In this document: positions 1 to 6,422 of the stretch, one piece after another
Layout: every line of letters starts with the position of its first letter
Position numbering within the stretch: position 1 is the first letter of the stretch
Source: CAZYSK01 sp964649415
Lineage (GTDB): Bacteria > Chloroflexota > Anaerolineae > B4-G1
Reading direction: 5' to 3'
NCBI GenBank assembly: GCA_964649415.1
Contig: CAZYSK010000126.1
Location: 1-13,087, forward strand
Length of the DNA: 13,087 nt
Translations under genes and position numbers: made by a program
Notes under the pieces: generated by a model
Database searches by the model: none
The model's input: the letters and a program-made list of their open reading frames with translations, nothing else
What the model was told of the DNA's origin: nothing

Positions 1-40
1 TCGATTATATTCCCGTGCCACCCCCGTTTCTACCCCTCAT

Positions 41-99
41 GACGAACGCCTGCCCTCGATTTCCTCACCCCTTTGTCCCCTCCGTGATACGCTCACGAG
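41..99. repeat. Left copy of 59-bp direct repeat flanking the left operon
   Basis: This 59-bp segment matches 4699-4756 in the same orientation, with three substitutions and one single-base gap by manual alignment. Both copies begin GACGAACGCCTGCCC and end GTGATACGCTCACGAG. The end contains a small inverted repeat, CGTGA (83-87) and TCACG (93-97), around a 5-nt loop. The copy begins 22 bp beyond the stop of the last operon gene. The two copies therefore bracket the six-gene unit and its promoter closely. They could be recombination remnants, an integration duplication, or two members of an interspersed family. I see no transposase or integrase. Confidence 0.85.
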
Positions 100-121
100 A
101 ATGAACACCTGATTATGGAAG

Positions 122-433
122 CTAATTGAGGCTCAAACCGATCAAGCCTACTAAAACCATTATCAACGAAATCGCTTTCGCAGTGGGTAGCTCTTCTTCA
201 TAGAAGATCCGACCGATCAAGATTGTCAGGATTGCATTCCCAGTTGCCCAAATCCCGAATACGAACGCGATACTCATCGAGATCCAACCATACTCGAGCA
301 GGGCAAAGCTGATAATGAACGTGATATACCCTGCTATACCGTACGCGCCGGAGTGATCAACTTCATAGCTAGATCTCTGCAGAGCAACAGCCCCCAGAAC
401 AGATAGAACGATGGCACCCATGATGATAGGCAT
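122..433 (-). CDS. SMR-like small membrane protein (second of a pair)
   Basis: A 103-residue protein with four hydrophobic segments (about 3-19, 29-50, 54-74 and 84-102), the usual size and layout of small multidrug resistance (EmrE-like) proteins of the DMT superfamily. The ATG at 433 is chosen because AGGAGG lies just upstream; an in-frame extension to 475 would overlap the gene before it. The Trp of TM3 is present (W62, in FGIWATGN). The proton- and substrate-binding glutamate of EmrE TM1 (E14) appears replaced by Ser11. A glutamate instead occurs in TM2 (E47, in LLEYG), as in the partner gene. It lies 16 bp after the other SMR gene, which suggests a heterodimer like EbrAB or MdtIJ. Substrate unknown. 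Family call is good; transport activity is inference. Confidence 0.85.
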   Translation of the reverse strand: MPIIMGAIVLSVLGAVALQRSSYEVDHSGAYGIAGYITFIISFALLEYGWISMSIAFVFGIWATGNAILTILIGRIFYEEELPTAKAISLIMVLVGLIGLSLN

Positions 434-449
434 AAGGACCTCCTGGGGT

Positions 450-791
450 TTAGGTGTAGCTCTTGGATCCACCAAAGATCAAGCCGCTGACGCCCAGCAA
501 CGCGATGATGATAAAAACGGCCTTCAACATTGATATGGATTCACCCCAGAAATAGACGCCGAACAGGGATAAGATAGCAGCTACCCCTGCCTCCCAGGCA
601 GCGAACACGCTGCCGAACTGGTAACGATAATGAAACAATGCGTATTCCAGCAACAGGAAGCCGATCAGAAACGAAACCGAGGCGACTGTGCCGAAAGCGT
701 AGGCCAGGGCATTGTCTTCAAGCAAATAGGAAGAACCGCCCAAGAAAACGCCCACTACACTCAGTAAGATTGATCCAATCAGATAGCCCAT
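450..791 (-). CDS. SMR-like small membrane protein (first of a pair)
   Basis: A 113-residue, four-segment hydrophobic protein of SMR/EamA-like type. The ATG at 791 follows GAGGAGG at good spacing, so a longer in-frame reading to 863 is rejected: it would run into the lipase gene and is not hydrophobic. It carries Ser11 where EmrE has E14, a TM2 glutamate (E49, in LLLEYA) and a TM3 Trp followed by Glu (W66-E67). The N-terminal LSVVG and TM2 LLEY patterns match those of the next gene, so the two are diverged paralogues. They are separated by 16 bp and probably made together as a heterodimer. It begins 61 bp after the lipase stop. It could be a lipid or metabolite carrier rather than a drug pump; the missing TM1 glutamate argues against a classical proton-drug antiporter. 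Confidence 0.85.
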   Translation of the reverse strand: MGYLIGSILLSVVGVFLGGSSYLLEDNALAYAFGTVASVSFLIGFLLLEYALFHYRYQFGSVFAAWEAGVAAILSLFGVYFWGESISMLKAVFIIIALLGVSGLIFGGSKSYT

Positions 792-852
792 AAGAATCCT
801 CCTCAATCTACCCCAGTCTATTTCAAGAAATACCCCTAAATACACTTGGGTC

Positions 853-1884
853 CTATTCTTCACTCAATCCAAAAAAGGTGCGCACGGCTTGCTGACCGGA
901 TGTGTGCAATTGATGGTATTTTTCGCTGCCCGGCTCGATATCGAATTCCACAGCTGCAATGCCACAATCGCTGATCTCGATCGTGCGGTGTTTGTCCACC
1001 GGGTTAGTTTGATAGTTTGATATCTGGTGTGCATGATACATGTTGCGGAGTGACAAGGTCAGGAATTCCCATACATTCTCCGGGAATTCGGGATCTGCTC
1101 GGTTCTTCAATTGAGCCGGGAACAGAAACAGGCCGAGAGTTTCCCAATTGACACCGTCACGGTAGGCCCAGCCTCTGCCTGCAAATCTGGATTGATCGAA
1201 GATATGCATGGGAAAGTTGTCGTAGAGCCCGCCATCAACATAATAATCGCCGTCACCAAATCTCTGCCCATCGAAGCGCAGCGCTTCGAAGAAAATCGGG
1301 ATAGACATCGACATGCGCACCGCGTCGGCCACAGCGACGTTGGGTGTATCTACGGCCGAAAAAACCTCAGCGCGCTGGCGAGAGACGTTGGCCGCTACGA
1401 CATACAACTCTCGAAAGCCGCGATCTCGAAATTCGGCGAAAGTGGCCCGCCTGTTACCATCGCATTGCTCGGCGATGACTCCTTCAAGCCACTGGTGAAA
1501 ATACTGGCTGGAGTACCAACCATAGTTTTCGAGGAATCGTCTGTAACACTCGCCATCCTCGGATTGCCAAAACTTCAACTCCCTTTCTTCGGTTATGCAT
1601 TGCGGAACCTCGGCGATATCGAGAGAATTGAACACACTCTTGGTTTCTGAAATGCTCAAGCGAAAGCTGACCAGCGTGGCAGCGATGGCGCCAGCCGAGG
1701 TTCCGGCAACGCGCTGGATGTTATTGACGATACCGAGTTCATCAAGAACCTCCAAAGCTCCCATGTAGGCGATACCGCGCACGCCGCCGCCTTTGAAAAC
1801 CAAGTTCCGATAAAGGCTCTTCTTCAACTCGTAACTGATTCTCGATCTGATATTCTTCACAAAATTAGGTAGTTTCATGTTCAT
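853..1884 (-). CDS. Patatin-like phospholipase/acyl hydrolase
   Basis: A 343-residue serine acyl hydrolase of the patatin family, which cleaves acyl esters of phospholipids or other lipids with a Ser-Asp dyad. From the ATG at 1884 the oxyanion-hole motif GGGVRG is at 32-37, the nucleophile motif GTSAG at 61-65 (Ser63), and the catalytic Asp in DGG at 217-219. No signal peptide or membrane segment is visible, so it is probably cytosolic or membrane-peripheral. The start is uncertain: ATG 1884 lies 14 bp after the radical SAM stop, ATG 1878 is also possible, and an in-frame GTG at 1923 would overlap the previous gene. None has a strong Shine-Dalgarno, which fits translational coupling. All catalytic residues are present. 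The physiological lipid is unknown. Confidence 0.93.
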   Translation of the reverse strand: MNMKLPNFVKNIRSRISYELKKSLYRNLVFKGGGVRGIAYMGALEVLDELGIVNNIQRVAGTSAGAIAATLVSFRLSISETKSVFNSLDIAEVPQCITEERELKFWQSEDGECYRRFLENYGWYSSQYFHQWLEGVIAEQCDGNRRATFAEFRDRGFRELYVVAANVSRQRAEVFSAVDTPNVAVADAVRMSMSIPIFFEALRFDGQRFGDGDYYVDGGLYDNFPMHIFDQSRFAGRGWAYRDGVNWETLGLFLFPAQLKNRADPEFPENVWEFLTLSLRNMYHAHQISNYQTNPVDKHRTIEISDCGIAAVEFDIEPGSEKYHQLHTSGQQAVRTFFGLSEE

Positions 1885-1898
1885 CACTGGGCGACTAT

Positions 1899-3131
1899 CT
1901 ATGAAGCCATCCCCCACAACCACAACATTCGCCGCTCTAGTTTCTTGGCCCGCTTACTTCTCTTGGCATAGTACCAGAACCAGTTTCCCCCGTCCTCTAG
2001 TTGTTTGGGCGTCATCAACTTGGGTTGGAATACGGCGTGGGCGCCATCGTATTTCGACCAATCTCTGGTGAGCAGGCGGCCTTCTGCCTCAAACTGCTGG
2101 TAAGTCCGCGACCCGGGGAAGGGGATCAGCAAGACTGAATGGGGAACGTCTATGCCGACGTCGTGTACAAACTCAAGTGATCTCTCGAAAATGGTTTCAT
2201 CTTGCTCGTCGAAACCGAAGATGAGTGCACTGTCAACCACGATATCGTATTCGTGGTAGCGCCGAATGTATTCCTTAACTCTTTGAATCTTCACGAACCC
2301 TTTCCCAGCCCGTTTAAGCGCCTCTTGAGAAGGGGTCTCCAGGCCAACCAGGACATAACGCATGCCGCTTTCAGCGGCGAGTTGCAGCAGTTCCTCATCC
2401 TCGGCCATGTTGACCGTGGTCTCTCCCACCCAGTTGATATTCAGGGGCTTGATCGCCGTAAACAATTCCCGGACATAGTCACGATCCCCTGTCAAGTGGT
2501 CGCTGTGCAGTTCGATCCACTGCGCTCCAGAGTTTTTGATCTCGTCAACGACGTGCCCGATGGGCCGGTAACGCATCCCCCTCTTGAAGAAGGGCGTCAC
2601 CAGACAATAGGAGCAGTGGTTTGTGCAGCCGCGCGAGACCATCACCGTCCAGGTATAACCATACCAGCTCTTGTCGATCAAATGTGTTGGGAAGGGCTTC
2701 AGGGTCGCCACGTCGACGGGTTCTGTCCGCTGATACCGAGGCTTGAGCTGCCCACGCTGGTAGTCGGCCAGCAGCTGTTCCCAGATGCCTTCGGCTTCGC
2801 CGATGAGCAGTGCGTCGGCATGTGCCTGGGCTTCGTCGGGCATGAAGGTGACGTGCAATCCGCCCAACACAACGGTCTTGCCCCTTTTCTTGAATCTCCG
2901 GGCAATTTCGTAGGCGCGCAAGATGTCGGGTGTCGAAGCAAAAATGGCGACAATATCGGCCTTGCTTCTATAGTTGACCTTCATGTCCATAGTTTCGTCA
3001 ACCATTTCAATACCCACACCGGCCGGTGTAGTGGCTGCCACCGAGAAAATGCTCTGAGGTGGCGACCCCATGTATTGCTTGTACTCCTTGAAAGCACTCT
3101 TTGCAGAAGCTTTGATCAGGTAAACGTTCAT
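1899..3131 (-). CDS. B12-binding domain radical SAM protein
   Basis: A 410-residue enzyme with an N-terminal cobalamin-binding-type Rossmann region (about 1-135, with VVLGGLHVTFMPDEA near 87-101) and a radical SAM core. The [4Fe-4S] motif is C169-x3-C173-x2-C176 (CTNHCSYC). The C-terminal region has the DW-YDG-HAVFQP pattern (about 357-370) seen in HpnP- and HpnJ-like enzymes. Known relatives perform methylations or C-C bond chemistry on lipids, tetrapyrroles and natural products; the substrate here cannot be read from sequence. The ATG at 3131 is preceded by AAAGGA. A longer in-frame reading to 3362 overlaps the ABC gene and is not conserved in type. It is the only obvious redox enzyme of the operon and lies between the ABC membrane domain and the lipase, so a lipid substrate is plausible but inferred. 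Confidence 0.92.
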   Translation of the reverse strand: MNVYLIKASAKSAFKEYKQYMGSPPQSIFSVAATTPAGVGIEMVDETMDMKVNYRSKADIVAIFASTPDILRAYEIARRFKKRGKTVVLGGLHVTFMPDEAQAHADALLIGEAEGIWEQLLADYQRGQLKPRYQRTEPVDVATLKPFPTHLIDKSWYGYTWTVMVSRGCTNHCSYCLVTPFFKRGMRYRPIGHVVDEIKNSGAQWIELHSDHLTGDRDYVRELFTAIKPLNINWVGETTVNMAEDEELLQLAAESGMRYVLVGLETPSQEALKRAGKGFVKIQRVKEYIRRYHEYDIVVDSALIFGFDEQDETIFERSLEFVHDVGIDVPHSVLLIPFPGSRTYQQFEAEGRLLTRDWSKYDGAHAVFQPKLMTPKQLEDGGNWFWYYAKRSKRAKKLERRMLWLWGMAS

Positions 3132-3183
3132 TGTGCGATTCCTTTCGGAGAGAAAACCAGACATTCCTTCACTACTCTTGAGG

Positions 3184-4020
3184 TTAGGTCTCCAAGCGTA
3201 AGGTGATTTCTTTGAGACGGATAAACTGTTGGAAAACCCAGGGCAAGATATAGACGCCATCCCCGAATTCAAGAACATACGAGAGGGTCGAAAAGATACC
3301 GCCGGGGGTGGGACCATCTCCCTGGACGGCGATGAAGAGCGAAAAGATTGCCAAAGCGACAATGATCGCTTCGACCAGGCCGAAGTTTATTGCTTCACGA
3401 TCCGATAATTGCACCATGTATCGAGCCAGCGCTTTGAAGTGCTTGACGATGGCGACTGGTTCCCCGGCGGCGATCACATTGACCTGGGTTTCAAGCTCGT
3501 CGTTATACATCCGATTCCCGCGAAAGATACCTTTTTCGCTGAGCGCATAGATCACATAGACCAACCCCATGGCGACAACACACCCGATGAACAGGCGGTA
3601 GTCCAGAATAAAGAGCATGACCACAGCCCCCAGCGCCCCAACTGCCGAAGTAAAGCCCTGAGTCAGATCATTCTCGAAGAAGTCAACTAATTCCTTGACC
3701 AAGCCGCTGCGGGTGACGATGGCTGAATCGGAGACGCCATTCTCCCTTTGCTGCTGAATGGCTTCTGGACCGAGTGTGGCATAGATCAATCCATAAGCAC
3801 GCGTGTCGTACATGCGCCGCCCGGTGCCGAGTAGCAGGCCGGCGGTGTAAAGGAGAACAGCGTATATCACGCCGCGAGTCGAACCCGCCAAGAGGTCGTT
3901 GATGGCAGTGCCAAACACAAAGGGTTGGGCAACCATGAAGACGTTCTCGATCAACAATAAACCAAGAGTGCCTAGAATCTTGCGACGGAAGCGACTGTAG
4001 ATGCTTTTCAATGAGAACAT
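3184..4020 (-). CDS. ABC transporter transmembrane domain protein lacking an ATPase domain
   Basis: A 278-residue membrane protein resembling the six-helix domain of ABC exporters (the stand-alone 'ABC transporter six-transmembrane' type). Hydrophobic segments lie near 14-40, 50-66, 122-140, 142-160, 212-233 and 240-260. The end is LPWVFQQFIRLKEITLRL, like the linker that normally leads into a nucleotide-binding domain. The protein stops there: no Walker A, signature or Walker B motif follows, and no ATPase gene occurs in the window. It either pairs with an ATPase encoded elsewhere or works without ATP. ATG 4020 has no clear Shine-Dalgarno; it is 35 bp after the tetR stop, so coupling is likely. 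The radical SAM gene starts 52 bp downstream. Confidence 0.85.
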   Translation of the reverse strand: MFSLKSIYSRFRRKILGTLGLLLIENVFMVAQPFVFGTAINDLLAGSTRGVIYAVLLYTAGLLLGTGRRMYDTRAYGLIYATLGPEAIQQQRENGVSDSAIVTRSGLVKELVDFFENDLTQGFTSAVGALGAVVMLFILDYRLFIGCVVAMGLVYVIYALSEKGIFRGNRMYNDELETQVNVIAAGEPVAIVKHFKALARYMVQLSDREAINFGLVEAIIVALAIFSLFIAVQGDGPTPGGIFSTLSYVLEFGDGVYILPWVFQQFIRLKEITLRLET

Positions 4021-4055
4021 AGTTGATAGTTGGTAATGGGCGACTGATGGTATGG

Positions 4056-4604
4056 TTAGGATTTCGGACCTAATCCCGCCATAAGGGTGCGGTAGACCAG
4101 CTTGGGGGCCTCACGGGTGGCGATATAGCCTTCATGGGCCGAAGACCAGGCGGCGTAGATTAGCGCTTCAACGGCCGCTTTTGCCCAGGCGGTTGGCACT
4201 TCCGGGGCGATGACCCCCTTGGATTTCATGGACTCAAAGAGCGAATGCCACTCCTTTTCATCTCGCTGGGTCAGCGCCTGGATTTCCGGGACGTGTTCGT
4301 ACGTGCGCTCTAGTAGCAAGAAGTAGTAGCGATCTCCGAGCGGGATAATCGCCTCCAGAATAGCCAGAAGCAATTCTTCGCCGGAAAGATCTCTCGCCAA
4401 AACCGGAGCCAGGGCCGCATCCGTCTGCCGATAGGATTCAAGCGTAAGCTCGCGAATCAAATCATCTCGTGAGGGGAAGTAGCGATATAAGGTCGCCCGG
4501 CCAACACCGGCAGTACTGGCAACTTCGCTCAACGGGGCACCTGGATTTTTGGAGAACACCACCGTGGCGGCATCTAATAGGATTTCTCGGGTATCTCTTT
4601 TCAT
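4056..4604 (-). CDS. TetR/AcrR-family transcriptional regulator
   Basis: A 182-residue protein with a classical TetR N-terminal DNA-binding domain. It starts MKRDTREILLDAA; the helix-turn-helix lies around 25-44 (LSEVASTAGVGRATLYRYFP) and is followed by SRDDLIREL. The variable C-terminal half should hold the ligand pocket and dimer interface. The ATG at 4604 has AAAGGA upstream; the longer in-frame reading to 4694 would start inside the promoter and is rejected. It is the first gene of the six-gene unit, with a consensus promoter and an inverted repeat 33 bp ahead of the start. Autorepression and control of the whole unit are therefore likely. The ligand is unknown; in comparable operons it is often the exported or modified compound. 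Confidence 0.95.
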   Translation of the reverse strand: MKRDTREILLDAATVVFSKNPGAPLSEVASTAGVGRATLYRYFPSRDDLIRELTLESYRQTDAALAPVLARDLSGEELLLAILEAIIPLGDRYYFLLLERTYEHVPEIQALTQRDEKEWHSLFESMKSKGVIAPEVPTAWAKAAVEALIYAAWSSAHEGYIATREAPKLVYRTLMAGLGPKS

Positions 4605-4636
4605 TTGCGATCCTTTGAAGAGCCAACGTTGTCCAT

Positions 4637-4658
4637 AATGAGACAATTTCGTCTTATT
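4637..4658 (-). promoter_or_regulatory. Candidate TetR operator (inverted repeat)
   Basis: Arms AATGAGAC (4637-4644) and GTCTTATT (4651-4658) form an 8-bp inverted repeat with one mismatch around a 6-bp centre. It lies just downstream of the -10 element of the tetR promoter, over the expected transcription start and early leader. Bound repressor there would block transcription. The total of 22 bp is in the range of TetR-family operators. Assignment is by position and symmetry only. Confidence 0.6.
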
Positions 4659-4665
4659 GAAGACA

Positions 4666-4694
4666 ATTATACCTCTACACGAGAGAGTTGTCAA
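4666..4694 (-). promoter_or_regulatory. Consensus sigma70-type promoter of the tetR operon
   Basis: On the minus strand TTGACA (4694-4689) is followed by a 17-bp spacer and TATAAT (4671-4666). This is a perfect match to the housekeeping -35/-10 consensus at ideal spacing. The predicted start near 4659 gives a leader of about 55 nt before the tetR ATG. The -35 element lies 5 bp inside the right direct-repeat copy, so the promoter belongs to the bracketed segment. Confidence 0.85.
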
Positions 4695-4698
4695 GGGG

Positions 4699-4756
4699 GA
4701 CGAACGCCTGCCCCGATTCCCTCACTCCTTTGTTCCCTCCGTGATACGCTCACGAG
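4699..4756. repeat. Right copy of 58-bp direct repeat flanking the left operon
   Basis: Near-identical to 41-99 in the same orientation (one base shorter, three substitutions). It includes the same CGTGA/TCACG inverted repeat, here 4740-4744 and 4750-4754. It coincides with the change from the moderate-GC left segment to the GC-rich right segment and sits directly upstream of the tetR promoter. A purine-only run with two C interruptions follows it (about 4755-4787). Confidence 0.85.
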
Positions 4757-4789
4757 GAAGGAAGAAAGAAGCAGGAGGCAGGAGGGGCC

Positions 4790-4822
4790 GAAACCAGGTT
4801 CTTTCGGAAAGAACCTGGTTTC
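4790..4822. repeat. Palindromic GAAACCAGG hairpin element, copy 1
   Basis: A perfect inverted repeat: arm GAAACCAGGTTCTTTC (4790-4805), one central base, then its exact complement to 4822. It lies 17 bp past the xylulokinase stop. On the plus strand it is followed by a T run (4823-4827) and would look like an intrinsic terminator, but no plus-strand gene precedes it. In the xylB direction no U tract follows. Related elements occur at 10066, 10128 and 11568. A role in mRNA 3' end stability or as an interspersed repeat is more likely than simple termination. Confidence 0.85.
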
Positions 4823-4838
4823 TTTTTCCGCGCCCGAA

Positions 4839-6353
4839 TCAGGCTGCAAGGTCCGCCAGACGACGGAAGTCGGCGCGGTGCTTGGCGTAGGCGCTGCGGA
4901 ACAGGGCGAGCAGTTCGCCGTACAGCGCGTGGCGTTGGGCGTCTGGCTCCATCGGTGGGTCGTACGTAGCCCACGCCTGGGCTGTAGGCCCGGGCTCGAA
5001 GCGTCCCACGCCACCGCCCGCCAGCAGGACCGCGCCCAGCGCCGACTGCTCGTCCACGCGCAGCCGCTGCACGGGCAGGCCGAACACGTCGGCCACGATA
5101 CGCCGCCAGAGCGGGCTGCGCGCCCCGCCGCCGGCCATGACGATGCGCTCGGGCCGCGCCCCCAACTCGGCCAGGACGCTGTAGGCGTCGAAGCAGGCCA
5201 GGGCCACCCCCTCCAGGACCGCGCGCACCAACTCGGGGCGGCCGTGGCTGGCCGTGAGTCCCAGGAAGAGGCCGCGAGCCAGCGGGTCCATGTGCGGCGT
5301 GCGCTCGCCCGCCAGGTAGGGGAGGAAAAGCAGGCCGCCCGCGCCAGGCTGCGCCGTCTCCGCCCACGCGCTCATCCGGGCAAAGGCGCCATCCCCGGAC
5401 AGGCCAAACACCTGATCCCTCAGCCAGCGCAGGGCCATGCCGGCGGAAAGCGTGGCCGCCATCTGGTACCATCCCGCCTGGCCCGGCCCCGGTGCCAATG
5501 CGCCGCAGAAGGTGTGGCTCCGGCCCGCCCGGTCCACCCGCGCCTCCGAGGCGGGCAACACCATCTGCCCGCCGGTGCTGATGGTCAGCAGCAGCGTCCG
5601 CGGATCGACGATCCCCGCGCCCAGCGCCCCACACGCCGTATCCGCTGCCCCGGTCACGACGGGAGTACCAGGCGGCAGCCCCAGGGCGTCGGCGGCCTCC
5701 CGACCAAGTTGGCCCGCCAGCGCCGTCGAGGGCTGCACGGGGGGCAGTTGGGCCACGTCTATCCCCAGCGCCGCCAGGACCTCGGGGGACCAGTCGCGGC
5801 GGCGCACGTCCAGGAGCAACGCGCCCGAGCCGTCGCTGGGATCAGTGAACGGGTCGCCGGTCAGCCGATACCGGAGGTAGTCCTTGGGCAGCAGGATGGT
5901 GTGCGCGCGCCGCCACAGATCGGGCCGCTCCTGCTGCATCCAGCGCACCGTGGCGGCCTGAAAGCCGGTCGCGATAGGGCTGCCGGTGAGCTCGACCAGC
6001 CGCTCAGCGCCGATCAGGTCCGTGATCTCGCGCACTTGGCGCTGGCTGCGCTGGTCGGGCCAGATGACGGCCGGCGACAGGAGGCGGCCCGCCCGGTCCA
6101 GCAGAACGGTGCCGTGCATCTGCCCGGAGAGCCCCAGCGCCAGGACGGAGGCCGGTGCGCGCCCGGCCTCACGCAGCGCCTGGCGCACCGCTCCGACGGC
6201 CGCGCGCCACCAATCCTCGGGGTCTTGCTCCGCCCAACCCGGTCGCGGGCGATGGATGGCGTATTCGGCACCGCCCCGGCCGAGCACCTCGCCCGCATCC
6301 GTCGCCAGCAGTACCTTGACCGACGACGTGCCCAGGTCAACGCCCAGCAGCAT
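4839..6353 (-). CDS. xylB: Xylulokinase (FGGY family)
   Basis: A 504-residue carbohydrate kinase that phosphorylates D-xylulose with ATP to xylulose 5-phosphate for the pentose phosphate pathway. Features: N-terminal phosphate motif GVDLGTSS (4-11); sugar-site LSGQMHG (75-81, the QMH typical of XylB); catalytic base Asp238 in GAADTACGALGAG; and C-terminal MAGGGARSPLWRRI for adenosine binding. Length is close to E. coli XylB (484). The ATG at 6353 is taken; an in-frame TTG four codons upstream is possible. The Shine-Dalgarno is weak and the 69-bp leader is a CCAACCTA-type repeat. It closes the run of genes that includes a sugar symporter. Related FGGY kinases use other ketoses, so D-xylulose is likely but not certain. 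Confidence 0.93.
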   Translation of the reverse strand: MLLGVDLGTSSVKVLLATDAGEVLGRGGAEYAIHRPRPGWAEQDPEDWWRAAVGAVRQALREAGRAPASVLALGLSGQMHGTVLLDRAGRLLSPAVIWPDQRSQRQVREITDLIGAERLVELTGSPIATGFQAATVRWMQQERPDLWRRAHTILLPKDYLRYRLTGDPFTDPSDGSGALLLDVRRRDWSPEVLAALGIDVAQLPPVQPSTALAGQLGREAADALGLPPGTPVVTGAADTACGALGAGIVDPRTLLLTISTGGQMVLPASEARVDRAGRSHTFCGALAPGPGQAGWYQMAATLSAGMALRWLRDQVFGLSGDGAFARMSAWAETAQPGAGGLLFLPYLAGERTPHMDPLARGLFLGLTASHGRPELVRAVLEGVALACFDAYSVLAELGARPERIVMAGGGARSPLWRRIVADVFGLPVQRLRVDEQSALGAVLLAGGGVGRFEPGPTAQAWATYDPPMEPDAQRHALYGELLALFRSAYAKHRADFRRLADLAA

Positions 6354-6358
6354 CCGTC

Positions 6359-6421
6359 CCACCAACCTACCAATTTACCAATCTACCAACCTACCAACCT
6401 ACCAACCTACCACTCCACCAT
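6359..6421. repeat. CCAACCTA-type short tandem repeat between DinB-like gene and xylB
   Basis: Imperfect repeats of an 8-bp unit (ACCAACCT/ACCAATTT/ACCAATCT variants) fill almost the whole gap between the DinB-like stop and the xylB start. Several consecutive exact units lie near 6382-6410. The plus strand lacks G across most of the tract. On the coding strand it reads as TTGGTAGG repeats directly before the xylB start, so unit number could affect translation. Intergenic simple repeat; no gene seen. Confidence 0.8.
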
Positions 6422-6422
6422 C

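Noticed and set aside
41..99. Reading the 59-bp repeat as an integron attC site
   Set aside because: The length is in range, but the required inverse-core and core triplets and paired inner boxes are not present, and the bracketed segment is a multi-gene unit with its own promoter.
3132..3362. N-terminal extension of the radical SAM protein
   Set aside because: It overlaps the ABC-domain coding sequence and is Ser/Pro-rich; ATG 3131 with AAAGGA fits the start of the cobalamin domain.
4755..4787. Purine-rich tract as a regulatory triplex or origin element
   Set aside because: It is a short low-complexity sequence with no mirror symmetry beyond chance and no supporting motifs.
4790..4827. Intrinsic terminator of xylB
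   Set aside because: The U tract lies on the wrong side for a minus-strand gene; only a plus-strand transcript would see hairpin plus U run.
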